Source of the DNA: JALYYC01 sp039922495
GTDB taxonomy: Bacteria; Chloroflexota; Dormibacteria; CF-121
NCBI GenBank assembly: GCA_039922495.1
Contig: JBDTEO010000023.1
Span: 3,299 to 67,298 of the forward strand
DNA length: 64,000 nt
Direction of reading: 5' to 3'
The position numbers and the translations under genes were made by a program. Position 1 is the stretch's first letter, and each line of letters begins with the position of its first letter. This document shows, in pieces, positions 33,612 to 41,533 of the stretch. A model generated the notes under the pieces. It searched no databases. It had not been told where the DNA came from and saw only the letters and a list, made by a program, of their open reading frames with translations.

Positions 33612-34323
33612 GGGGCCGCCACTGCTCCGCGTGGAGGGCCTCACTGCCGGGTTCGGCAACACGCCGGTGCTGTTCGACGTCGCGTTGGAGGTGCGGTCGG
33701 GGGAGTTGGTCGCGCTGATCGGGGCCAACGGGGCGGGCAAATCGACGCTGCTGGGGGCCATGACCGGCCTCGTCCGAACCACCGGCGGAACGGTGAGCTT
33801 CGATGGCCGATCGGTGACCGGCTTGCGGCCGGAGCGGATCGTTGCCGTGGGTCTGATTCATGTGCCCCAGGGCCGCCGCCTCTTCAGCACGATGACGGTG
33901 GAACGGAATCTGATCCTGGGCGCCTATCGGCGACACGACGCGGACGTGCGGCTGGACCTCCACAAGATCCTCGAGTATTTCCCCGCGCTTGCGGATAAGT
34001 TGCACCGCGAAGCGGGAACGCTCTCCGGTGGCGAACAGCAAATGGTCGCGATCGGCCGCGGCCTGATGGCTCGGCCGAAGCTGCTGATGATCGACGAGCC
34101 GTCGCTCGGCCTGGCGCCGAAGGTGGTCGACCGCGTCATGGAGGTGGTCAAGGCGATCAACCAGGACGGCACGGCCGTGCTGCTGGTCGAGCAAGACGTT
34201 GTGCTCGCACTGGAGATCGCCGACCGTGGTTACGTGCTGGAGAATGGCCACATGGTGATGGAGGGTGCGGCGGCCGGGCTCCGGGAGGATCCGGCGATCC
34301 GAAAGGCCTACCTCGGGGTCTGA
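33604..34323 (+). CDS. HAAT ABC transporter ATP-binding protein, LivF-like
   Basis: A 239-residue second ATPase. It has Walker A GANGAGKSTLLG, signature LSGGEQQMVAIGRGLM, Walker B LLMIDEPSLGLAP and the switch region LLVEQDV. The GTG at 33604 overlaps the LivG stop. It is the last gene of the importer operon and overlaps the convergent receiver gene by 16 bp. Confidence 0.93.
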   Translation: MPEGPPLLRVEGLTAGFGNTPVLFDVALEVRSGELVALIGANGAGKSTLLGAMTGLVRTTGGTVSFDGRSVTGLRPERIVAVGLIHVPQGRRLFSTMTVERNLILGAYRRHDADVRLDLHKILEYFPALADKLHREAGTLSGGEQQMVAIGRGLMARPKLLMIDEPSLGLAPKVVDRVMEVVKAINQDGTAVLLVEQDVVLALEIADRGYVLENGHMVMEGAAAGLREDPAIRKAYLGV

Positions 34324-34700
34324 CTTCGACGGTCGATCGCCGACGACCACGCGGCCGACAGGCGATCCGGCTCGAACTTCGATTTCGGGATATACGCCGA
34401 GGCGCCGCACTCCGCCGCTTTCGGGCCGTACTCCTCTTCTTCATAGGTCGACAGCAGCAGGACCACCACCACCCCGTTGGAGTCCTTGAGGATCTCCCGG
34501 GTCGCCTGGAGGCCGTTGATACCGGGCAGGTTTACGTCCATCAGGACCAGGTCGGGATGAAGCTCGCGGGTGGCCGAAACCGAGGCCTCCCCCGTGTCTG
34601 ACTCGCCTACCACGGCAAAGCCGTCGGTGGCCTCCACCACCGCCCGGGCGGCCTCCCGGAAGGGGGCCTGGTCGTCGACGATCAAAACCTTCACGCTCAT
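34308..34700 (-). CDS. Stand-alone receiver-domain response regulator
   Basis: A 130-residue protein consisting only of a NarL-type receiver: DDQ at residues 9-11, phospho-acceptor Asp55 in LVLMDVNLPG, Ser/Thr in LLLSTYEE and Lys in AYIPKSKFE. No DNA-binding domain follows; the protein ends 20 residues after the domain. AGGAGA ahead of the ATG at 34700 fixes the start against a longer frame to 34760. It may relay phosphate or bind a partner protein, perhaps for one of the orphan HisKA_3 kinases nearby. Confidence 0.82.
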   Translation of the reverse strand: MSVKVLIVDDQAPFREAARAVVEATDGFAVVGESDTGEASVSATRELHPDLVLMDVNLPGINGLQATREILKDSNGVVVVLLLSTYEEEEYGPKAAECGASAYIPKSKFEPDRLSAAWSSAIDRRSQTPR

Positions 34701-34804
34701 TGCTTTCTCTCCTGATGACAGGATCGCACCCGACCGCGGCATTGAAAAGGATGCTGGCATCCCCCGGCGAGGGAGGCTTGCCGCTCGGCCTCGGCCCGAG
34801 GCCC

Positions 34805-34810
34805 TATCCT
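34805..34810 (+). promoter_or_regulatory. -10 box TATCCT, leaderless start
   Basis: TATCCT then 7 nt and the GTG at 34818 of the NarL-type regulator. Confidence 0.5.
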
Positions 34811-34817
34811 GATCACC

Positions 34818-35486
34818 GTGCCCATTCGGGTCGTCTTCGCCGATGACAACTACCTGTTACGCGAAGGGGTGACCCAGCTGATCGCGACGCAGCCCGAACT
34901 CGCATTGGTGGCCACCGGCACCGATTACGAGACGCTGCTGGCGGCGGTCGAGGCCCAGCGCCCGGACGTCGTGATCACCGACATCCGCATGCCGCCGACC
35001 GGCACCGACGAGGGGATCCGGGCGGCCGAGCGAATCCGCACCGACCATCCGGAGATCGGGGTGGTCGTGTTGAGCCAGTTTGCCGAGCCCGAATACGCCC
35101 TGATGCTGCTCGAACGCGGCGCGGCCGGGCGAGCGTACCTCCTGAAGGAGCGCGTCTCCGATATCGACCAGCTGGTCAATGCCGTCCGCGAGGTCTCCAG
35201 AGGTGGGTCGGTGATCGATTCCAAGGTCGTCGAGGCTCTGGTGGCCGCCCGCACCCGCAAGGCCGATTCCCCACTGCAGCAGCTGACCCCGCGCGAGCAC
35301 GAGGTCCTGGCCGCCATGGCCGAGGGCAAGAACAATGCCGCGATCGGGGCACGGCTCTTTCTAACCGAGCGGGCGGTCGAAAAGCACATCAACGCCATCT
35401 TTTCCAAGCTCGGCCTCGCCGAAGAGAAGGACGTCCACCGCCGGGTCAAGGCGACCCTCTTGTATCTTTCCGACACCCGGCGCTAG
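34818..35486 (+). CDS. Response regulator, NarL/FixJ family
   Basis: A 222-residue regulator. The receiver has phospho-acceptor Asp55 in VVITDIRMPP, then SQFAEPEYALMLLERG and Lys in YLLKERVSD. The LuxR-type HTH at about residues 152-212 reads LTPREHEVLAAMAEGKNN and LTERAVEKHINAIFSKLGL. NarL regulators normally pair with HisKA_3 kinases such as those found at 36948-39044 and 46981-55236, but no kinase is adjacent on the same strand. The receiver resembles that of the cyclase fusion at 39048 (TDIRMPPT, SQ-x-x-EP). Confidence 0.9.
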   Translation: MPIRVVFADDNYLLREGVTQLIATQPELALVATGTDYETLLAAVEAQRPDVVITDIRMPPTGTDEGIRAAERIRTDHPEIGVVVLSQFAEPEYALMLLERGAAGRAYLLKERVSDIDQLVNAVREVSRGGSVIDSKVVEALVAARTRKADSPLQQLTPREHEVLAAMAEGKNNAAIGARLFLTERAVEKHINAIFSKLGLAEEKDVHRRVKATLLYLSDTRR

Positions 35487-35506
35487 GCAGCTCCGGACCA
35501 TGTGAG

Positions 35507-36085
35507 TTAGCTGGGAAAGAGGTCGGCGGCGAAAAGGCCGAGCGTCAGGACGCCGCCGATGATCAGCGCGACGATTTCGCCCCACGTGTAGCGACCGGCC
35601 ATGCCGGTCGGGGCGAGTCCCAGCTCCGGGTGCGCGGCCGCCTGGTACCGGTTCGCAGACTGCTGAACCAGGGTCAGCACGCCGGCCAGTACGAAGACGA
35701 TCGCCAGGTCGATGAGCAAGCCGGTTGAACCGGTGACCTTGGTGGTCAGCCGACCCAGCACGATGGCCCCGATGTACCCCGCGCTCACCAGGGGCAACGG
35801 CAGGCTGCTCTCGCCGAGCCTCGCCTTCTCCCCCGCCTCAATTCCCCTGAAGGCGCGCCCAACATAGACAAGGTTCATGAATGGAAAGAGCACCCACCAG
35901 GGCGAGGCCGACCTGGGCATCCGTTCCCGCCGGGCAAACGCGAGCAACTGGAACGACCACCAGATCAGGTACGCATCGCTGCCGATGAAGGCGAAGAGGA
36001 AGGTCCGGAGCGGCGAGCGGTAGAAGCCGCGATCGGCAGTCGCGGCAACTGGGTTCGCGGTTGGCGCCGATTCGTAAGCCTGCAT
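35507..36085 (-). CDS. Four-helix integral membrane protein, unknown family
   Basis: A 192-residue protein with about four transmembrane segments (about residues 27-52, 64-80, 97-140 and 170-190). A cytoplasmic loop rich in Arg and Glu (GRAFRGIEAGEKARLGE) lies between them. The N-terminal 20 residues are polar and disordered. It resembles DUF4328-type membrane proteins in layout, but I do not assign it. It starts 17 nt after the upstream MBL-fold gene and is probably cotranscribed with it. Confidence 0.6.
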   Translation of the reverse strand: MQAYESAPTANPVAATADRGFYRSPLRTFLFAFIGSDAYLIWWSFQLLAFARRERMPRSASPWWVLFPFMNLVYVGRAFRGIEAGEKARLGESSLPLPLVSAGYIGAIVLGRLTTKVTGSTGLLIDLAIVFVLAGVLTLVQQSANRYQAAAHPELGLAPTGMAGRYTWGEIVALIIGGVLTLGLFAADLFPS

Positions 36086-36101
36086 GAGGACCTTGACACC
36101 A

Positions 36102-36938
36102 TCAACTCGCCTCGACCGGGTTTCTTGTGTGGCCGTCGATCCAGGCGATGTAGCGTTCGGCTGACACGACGACGGCGCGCTTTCCCTTCCGGTCGATCAC
36201 CCGGTCCCACCACCCGCCGTAAACGCGGTCGTACCGATAGGGGTTCACGGCGTCCACGATGGCGGTGACGTCGGCGGACGAGAGGGGGATGACGTTTGGA
36301 TAGCTGCGCATGAAGCTGACGAACCGTCGATCGGCCACCACCGTGATCGAGTCGCCCGTCATGAGGGCGCCACGTCCATCCGCACCGGCGGCCCAGTGGA
36401 GCACGGCGCTTCCATCGAAATGACCGCCAGTCTGGATCAATGTCAGCCCCGGCAGGGGCTGGAGCGTGACGTGCCAGTGCGTCACGGCCGGGTCCGGTCG
36501 CATCACCCATTGGCGATCTGCCTCCGGAATGTAGATCGGCGCATTGCCAAACGCGTGGCTCCACTCCACGCAGACGCCGTAGAAATGCGGGTGAGACATC
36601 GCGATCCCGTGAAGGCCGCCGCGCTCGCGGACCGCCGCGATCCCGGCGTCGTCGATGAACCCGAGACAGTCCCAGAGAAAGTTGCCGTTGTCCGTCTGGA
36701 TGAGGAGGGCGCGCTGCCCGATCCCGACCGGCGGTCGGGCCCCGACACCCGTCAATCGCGCCTCGAGCTCCCGCACCTCGATCGCGTGGCCTTCGGCTCG
36801 CAATTCGCTGAGGGTCGCCCATTGCTGCCCCTGCGGTGGGACATACTGCCGCTCGTCATCACAGATGGCGCAGTGCGCCGGCGGCCCCTGACCGGGAGCC
36901 TGCTGCACGCCGCACGTTCGGCAGACATACGCCTCCAC
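36102..36938 (-). CDS. MBL-fold hydrolase with N-terminal zinc-ribbon-like segment
   Basis: A 278-residue protein. The first 32 residues hold YVCRTCGVQQ and HCAICDDERQYV, two CxxC pairs that form a rubredoxin-like zinc knuckle. A metallo-beta-lactamase-fold domain follows, with SHPHFYGVCVEW (first His motif), a GGHFDGSAVLHW metal region and LMTGDSITV. The second half of the usual HxHxDH is degenerate, so the metal site may hold one ion. Start: GTG 36938 with TAAGCT 6 nt upstream. Possible ring- or thioester-hydrolase activity; substrate unknown. Confidence 0.72.
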   Translation of the reverse strand: MEAYVCRTCGVQQAPGQGPPAHCAICDDERQYVPPQGQQWATLSELRAEGHAIEVRELEARLTGVGARPPVGIGQRALLIQTDNGNFLWDCLGFIDDAGIAAVRERGGLHGIAMSHPHFYGVCVEWSHAFGNAPIYIPEADRQWVMRPDPAVTHWHVTLQPLPGLTLIQTGGHFDGSAVLHWAAGADGRGALMTGDSITVVADRRFVSFMRSYPNVIPLSSADVTAIVDAVNPYRYDRVYGGWWDRVIDRKGKRAVVVSAERYIAWIDGHTRNPVEAS

Positions 36939-36944
36939 CAGGTG

Positions 36945-36950
36945 AGCTTA
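36945..36950 (-). promoter_or_regulatory. -10 box TAAGCT, leaderless start
   Basis: On the minus strand TAAGCT then 6 nt and the GTG at 36938. It overlaps the stop codon of the upstream kinase gene, giving the MBL-fold gene its own promoter. Confidence 0.5.
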
Positions 36951-39044
36951 CGGGCCGAGCGGTACCCGGCCTTCGACAGTCGTCCCCTTGCCCGGCGCGC
37001 TGCGGATCGCAAACGAACCGCCCAGTGCCTCAAGGCGGTCGCGCATGTTCTGGAGCCCCGAACTGCTAGGCACGGCGACCGGATCGAAACCCTTCCCATC
37101 GTCGGCGATTTCAAAGACCAAACTCGAGGCCTCGGTCCGCAGACGAACGATGACCTGACTCGGCTGGGCGTACTTGGCCACGTTCTGGAGCGCTTCCAGG
37201 CAGCAGAAATAGATGGCGCCTTCCACCTCCCGCGCCTGGCGCGGCAGGCTGGTGGCCTCGATCTCTGCGGGCAGCGTGAGGCGACGAAGATGGGCACGAA
37301 GCGCGACCTCGAGCCCGTCAGACGCGAGCAGTGGCGGATACACGCCGCGTGCCAGCTCGCGGAGTCGATCGATGGCCTCGTCGGCATCGTGCTTGAGCTG
37401 GGCAAGGATCGGGCGCGCCCGACTATCGGGAGCGGTGGCAGCTTCGGCCAGGCCGACCCGCATTTTGAGCGCCACCAGGTTCTGCTGGGCGCCATCATGA
37501 AGGTCTCGTTCGATCCGCCGGCGCTCCTCATCCTGGGCGGCAACCAGTCGCTGGCGCGAGGCCCGAAGGTCGTCGAGACGGGCCAGCAGTTCACGGTTCA
37601 GGCCGACGTTCTTGAGCACGAGGCCCGCCTGACCGGCCAGGTCGGTGACCAGCTTCTGCTCAACGCTATTCATCGTCTCCCCACGCTTCTTGACGACGGC
37701 GAGGGCGCCAAGGAGCTCACCCTGGTGGCTGACCGGGACGACGGTATCGCGCGCTAGCTCAGGCAGCGTGCCGTTGCGCATCGGAAGGTCACTCGCGACA
37801 TCAACCACAGGCGACGACGACGACGCGAGGAGTAGCCGCGAGCCGGCGCGTACCCAAATCTCCGCTCGCTCGGCGCCCGTTCCTTCGGCAAGGACGCGCG
37901 ACATCTGGTCCAGTGTGGCGTCTTGGGAAGATGTCTCAGCGAGGTGGGCGCTGAGCTGGGACAGAGTCTCATAGGGCGTTGCCCGCTTGCCGTAGACGAG
38001 CCTGTTCGCAAGGCGCTGTGCCCGCGCGCGCAGAGGCTGGAAGCCAATTGCGATTATCGCGGTCGTAACCAGCGATAACCACAATCGCTGGCTTCCGCCA
38101 ACGAGCGCGCCGATGTTGACCACGACCAGGATGTAAACCACGGTGATGACTGCGGCCAGTCCGCCATAGACCAGGGCCTTGTTGATGATCAGGTCGATGT
38201 CGTACAGGCGATAGCGCAGGATGGCGATACCGATCGCAACCGGCAGCAGGATAACCATCAACGGTGTAACGGGACTAGCCGATCCCGAGTGGGAAAAGGC
38301 CAGTTCCACAGTGGACGTGAGGAGTAATCCCAGGACGGCCACGAGCAGCCATTTGATCTGCTGACGCTGCTGCTCCCCGCCGCGCCGGAACCGGACGGCC
38401 AGCGACGTGAGGGCCAGCACTGACCCCGTGAGGAAAACCACCGAGAAGAGGCCCGGGAGCACCTGGTTGGTAAAGCTGTGGACGGCGGCCACCCCAATCG
38501 GGTTGTGAAGCGGAGTCGTCGCCGACGGATCCAGCGAATAAAGGAGAACGAGGATGATGGCCAGTGCCGCGAGTGCAAGGACGAATCGCCAGCGCGGGCT
38601 CAACAGCCGCCCGTCCGGAAAGAGGAGGGGGAGCAGGACGAGAAGCCCGACGAACAGGAAAACCCAGAAAATCTGACTGAGCAAGTCCGACCAGCTGGTT
38701 GCCGGCAAGCCAGGGTGAATGTAGACGCCAAACCCCGCGTAGAACTTGGGAAGCTCCAACCCAATTGCCGACAGACCCACACCCGTGAGCAACCACCCGA
38801 TGCGATTCCGAGGCTGCTGCCAGACCACCAACGCGCCCACACTGCCCATCGCGAAGACGGCAAGGAGACCGACTCGCGTTGCGTCCGTGGGCCGGAAATC
38901 GTTTGGAACCCCATGCCAATCAACCAGGAACGCGAAGTACGACTCGAGCGCGATCAAGACCAGGAACAGGATCCAGATTCCGGCAGCAAGGTAAAACGAG
39001 CTGCCGGCGCGCATGCCACCAGGCCGTCGATTGGAGCTAGCCAT
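36948..39044 (-). CDS. Membrane sensor kinase, GAF-HisKA_3-HATPase
   Basis: A 698-residue NarX/DesK-type kinase. About nine transmembrane helices occupy residues 15-340, ending in the conserved LRYRLYDIDLIINKALVYG and QPLRARAQRLANRLVYGKR region. A GAF domain follows (about 355-480), then HisKA_3 with His516 in ERDLHDGAQQN. The HATPase has N-box EALQNVAKYA, G1 box DDGKGFDP and SSGLQNM, all intact. It starts 3 nt after the stop of the receiver-cyclase gene and is clearly its cognate kinase. It belongs to the same family as the four tandem kinases at 46981-55236 and most resembles their active type. Confidence 0.93.
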   Translation of the reverse strand: MASSNRRPGGMRAGSSFYLAAGIWILFLVLIALESYFAFLVDWHGVPNDFRPTDATRVGLLAVFAMGSVGALVVWQQPRNRIGWLLTGVGLSAIGLELPKFYAGFGVYIHPGLPATSWSDLLSQIFWVFLFVGLLVLLPLLFPDGRLLSPRWRFVLALAALAIILVLLYSLDPSATTPLHNPIGVAAVHSFTNQVLPGLFSVVFLTGSVLALTSLAVRFRRGGEQQRQQIKWLLVAVLGLLLTSTVELAFSHSGSASPVTPLMVILLPVAIGIAILRYRLYDIDLIINKALVYGGLAAVITVVYILVVVNIGALVGGSQRLWLSLVTTAIIAIGFQPLRARAQRLANRLVYGKRATPYETLSQLSAHLAETSSQDATLDQMSRVLAEGTGAERAEIWVRAGSRLLLASSSSPVVDVASDLPMRNGTLPELARDTVVPVSHQGELLGALAVVKKRGETMNSVEQKLVTDLAGQAGLVLKNVGLNRELLARLDDLRASRQRLVAAQDEERRRIERDLHDGAQQNLVALKMRVGLAEAATAPDSRARPILAQLKHDADEAIDRLRELARGVYPPLLASDGLEVALRAHLRRLTLPAEIEATSLPRQAREVEGAIYFCCLEALQNVAKYAQPSQVIVRLRTEASSLVFEIADDGKGFDPVAVPSSSGLQNMRDRLEALGGSFAIRSAPGKGTTVEGRVPLGP

Positions 39045-39047
39045 CGT

Positions 39048-40364
39048 CTACGCGGACACCAGGGCCGCGATGCGGTAGGCCTGGACCGGGGCGTGACGCC
39101 CTTTCACGAGGGCCGGCGGCAACGCCTCTGCCACAGTCGGATTCCCAAGCGCCTGATAGGTCGGCTCGCTCAGGATCGTCTCCCCCCCTGTCGCGAACTG
39201 CTGCAGCCGCTGGCATAGGTTCACGGCGTCGCCAACGCAGGAGTATTCGATGCGCTCTTCCGAGCCGAGGAGTGCGGCCGCGACCTGGCCGGTCGACAGT
39301 CCGATGCCGAGGTGGAACGGCGGCAGGCGCTCAGCGGCCCAGCGGGCGTTGACCCGCGCCTGACCTTCGTGCATCATGCGCGCCGCGCTCAGCGCTCGCG
39401 CCGCATGGTCCTCCTGCGGCAGCGGCGCTCCGAAGACCGCCATCACCGAATCGCCCACGAACTGCATTACGGTCCCCCCCTCATCGAGCACGGCGCGGTT
39501 CATCTCGGCGCGGTGCTCGTTGAGCTGGTGCGCAAGCACCGTTGGGTCGGCGTCCTCGGCAATCGTCGAGTAGCCACGAATATCCGACATCAAGACCGTC
39601 ACGCTAAGGGTCTCGGTCTCGCCGATCCGCCGGCCCTCGCGGCGGAGCTTCTCCGCGATGCCGGTCGGAAGCAGCCGGCTCAGGGATTCGCCCTGCTCCT
39701 CCCGATCGACGATCGCCTGGTGGAGCAGCTTGAGCCGGCGGAGCGCCCCCGCGCGCCCGGCACTGGCGCCCTGGGCGAGCTTGAGGAACAGCTTTTCCAA
39801 CGAGTCGGAGATATCGGCGGGTGTCGTCTTGCGCGCCACGGCAATCGCCTTGATCGGGCGGCCTTCAGCCAGCATCTGGAGGAGGTCTTCCTCGTCTGGG
39901 TTGAGATCGGTGCCCTGGCTGGCCGGTTGAACCAATGCCTGCACAATCTTCGGGTCAAGCATGGAGCCGCCGGTGGTGACCTCGCGGATCGCCCGCACCA
40001 GCTGGTCGCCCTCGGCGACGCGGTCTTTCAGCAGGTAGGCGTAGCCGGCCGCCCCCTCGCTGAGGAGCGCGATCGCCAGGTCGGGCTCGTCGTATTGCGA
40101 GAGGATTACGATGCCGGTACCTGGGTGGCGTTTCCGCACCTGTTTGGCTGCCTCGATCCCCTCCCGCTGGAAGGTCGGGGGCATGCGAATGTCGGTCACA
40201 ACGACCTGCGGGGCCGCCGCCTCAGCGCCGCTAACGAGGCCCTCATAATCGCCGGCCACGCCCACCACCTCGATATCGGCAGCCATGCCGAGTAGCGCCC
40301 GGACGCCCTCGCGCACGATCAGGTTGTCGTCAGCGAGGAAGACGGTGATCCGGTGCTCTGGCAC
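39048..40364 (-). CDS. Receiver-HTH-nucleotide cyclase fusion protein
   Basis: A 438-residue signalling protein. The NarL-type receiver (1-125) has Asp58 in VVTDIRMPP and Lys in YLLKDRV. A LuxR-like but degenerate helical segment (about 150-200, LNPDEEDLLQMLAEGRPIKA) and a linker follow. The class III nucleotide cyclase domain spans about 250-410. Both metal Asp residues are present (VLMSDIRGYST and QFVGDSVMAVFG), as are the transition-state Asn and Arg in DAVNLCQRLQ. The substrate-selecting Lys and Asp/Thr are Gln and Ser, so ATP versus GTP preference is open. GTG at 40364 is the likely start. It forms an operon with the kinase that follows and is divergent from a cNMP-binding-domain protein gene. 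Confidence 0.9.
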   Translation of the reverse strand: MPEHRITVFLADDNLIVREGVRALLGMAADIEVVGVAGDYEGLVSGAEAAAPQVVVTDIRMPPTFQREGIEAAKQVRKRHPGTGIVILSQYDEPDLAIALLSEGAAGYAYLLKDRVAEGDQLVRAIREVTTGGSMLDPKIVQALVQPASQGTDLNPDEEDLLQMLAEGRPIKAIAVARKTTPADISDSLEKLFLKLAQGASAGRAGALRRLKLLHQAIVDREEQGESLSRLLPTGIAEKLRREGRRIGETETLSVTVLMSDIRGYSTIAEDADPTVLAHQLNEHRAEMNRAVLDEGGTVMQFVGDSVMAVFGAPLPQEDHAARALSAARMMHEGQARVNARWAAERLPPFHLGIGLSTGQVAAALLGSEERIEYSCVGDAVNLCQRLQQFATGGETILSEPTYQALGNPTVAEALPPALVKGRHAPVQAYRIAALVSA

Positions 40365-40528
40365 GGGCTCCACTTTCGGGCCTGGGCGGCGATCGGTCAA
40401 GTGAGGACACCACCGGACCGCCGGGGGTGCTGGCCACCCGCCACCACGCCGGTTCCCACGCTCGACCGCCCGGATCGGCTGGCGTACTGTCAGGGTGCAC
40501 CGAACCAGATTCACAGGAGGTAACCGCC

Positions 40529-41524
40529 GTGCGCATCGAATCCTCGATCACCTCGATCTCATGGATCCCCTCGGCGGCGATTCCCGGACTGATGAAGATG
40601 CCGTTCGAGATCGGTCTGGGGCACTATGACGAGCCCCCAGGCGACCGCCTGCCCGCCTCGATCCCGGACCTGGCGGCCTCCGGTGAGATCCGCTTCGCCA
40701 ATGACCTGCGCGCCTGGATCGACGTCGAAAACGGGCGGATCATCGACGGCGGGCACACCGGCAAAGGCTGGATTGGGGTCACCCGGGTTGCCTTTGGACC
40801 GAGGAAGCTCAACTTCCCGGCAGTTGCCCTCCCCGATATCCGTCCGGATGCGATCCGTACCGCCGACGCCATCCGGTTCGTACAGACCACCGGCGGGCGC
40901 GTCGCCTTCCCCCTTCCGCGCAAGGTGGCCCGGCCGCCCTTCGTCCAGATCACCCCGCCACTGGTGTGGACCACCCTGGCGCTCACCATGCACGCCGACG
41001 GACGCGTCGAGCGCGAGGTGACCGGCGCCAGTCCATTTCCACGGCACTGGATCTACGACGCCGACGGCGCGCTGATCAAGAAATCCGGAACCACCGACTT
41101 CAAGACCTGGTCCAACGAGATCTTCGGTGAGAAGACGCCCTGGGGTGCCGAGGACTCGCCGGCCATCGTCACCGAAGTCGAAACCGCGCTGGAACGCGAG
41201 CTCTCGAAAACCATCATGCGGGGCGGCGCCAAGCCGACGATCCGGAAGATCAAAGCGGGCGAGAGCCTGGTCGAACAGGGTCAGCAGGGTGACGAGCTCT
41301 TTCTCCTCCTCGATGGCGTCCTCTCGGTGGAGGTCGACTCGAAGGCGCTCGCCGAGATCGGCCCTGGTGCAATCCTCGGCGAGCGGGCGCTGCTCGAGGG
41401 CGGGACGCGGACCGCAACCCTGCGGGCCGTCACGCCGGCGCGGGTGGCCGTCGCGACCGCCGACCAGGTCGCGCCCGAGGCGCTGGCCGAGGTCGCCAAG
41501 GGTCATCGCCGCGAAGATCAGTAA
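40529..41524 (+). CDS. Protein with unknown N-terminal domain and C-terminal cNMP-binding domain
   Basis: A 331-residue protein. Residues 1-225 form a beta-rich domain (NDLRAWIDVENGRIIDGG, VQITPPLVWTTLALTMHADG) that I do not recognise. Residues about 228-320 are a cyclic-nucleotide-binding domain: TIRKIKAGESLVEQGQQGDE, LFLLLDGVLSVEV and IGPGAILGERALLEGGTRTA. In the last motif the ribose-binding Glu and phosphate-binding Arg are intact. AGGAGGT ahead of the GTG at 40529 fixes the start. It faces the cyclase fusion across a 164-nt divergent region, so it is a prime candidate effector of the product nucleotide. Confidence 0.8.
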   Translation: MRIESSITSISWIPSAAIPGLMKMPFEIGLGHYDEPPGDRLPASIPDLAASGEIRFANDLRAWIDVENGRIIDGGHTGKGWIGVTRVAFGPRKLNFPAVALPDIRPDAIRTADAIRFVQTTGGRVAFPLPRKVARPPFVQITPPLVWTTLALTMHADGRVEREVTGASPFPRHWIYDADGALIKKSGTTDFKTWSNEIFGEKTPWGAEDSPAIVTEVETALERELSKTIMRGGAKPTIRKIKAGESLVEQGQQGDELFLLLDGVLSVEVDSKALAEIGPGAILGERALLEGGTRTATLRAVTPARVAVATADQVAPEALAEVAKGHRREDQ

Positions 41525-41527
41525 ACT
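41522..41527 (+). promoter_or_regulatory. -10 box TAAACT, leaderless start
   Basis: TAAACT then 6 nt and the GTG at 41534, overlapping the stop codon of the cNMP-binding protein gene. Confidence 0.5.
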
Positions 41528-41533
41528 CGCGCG

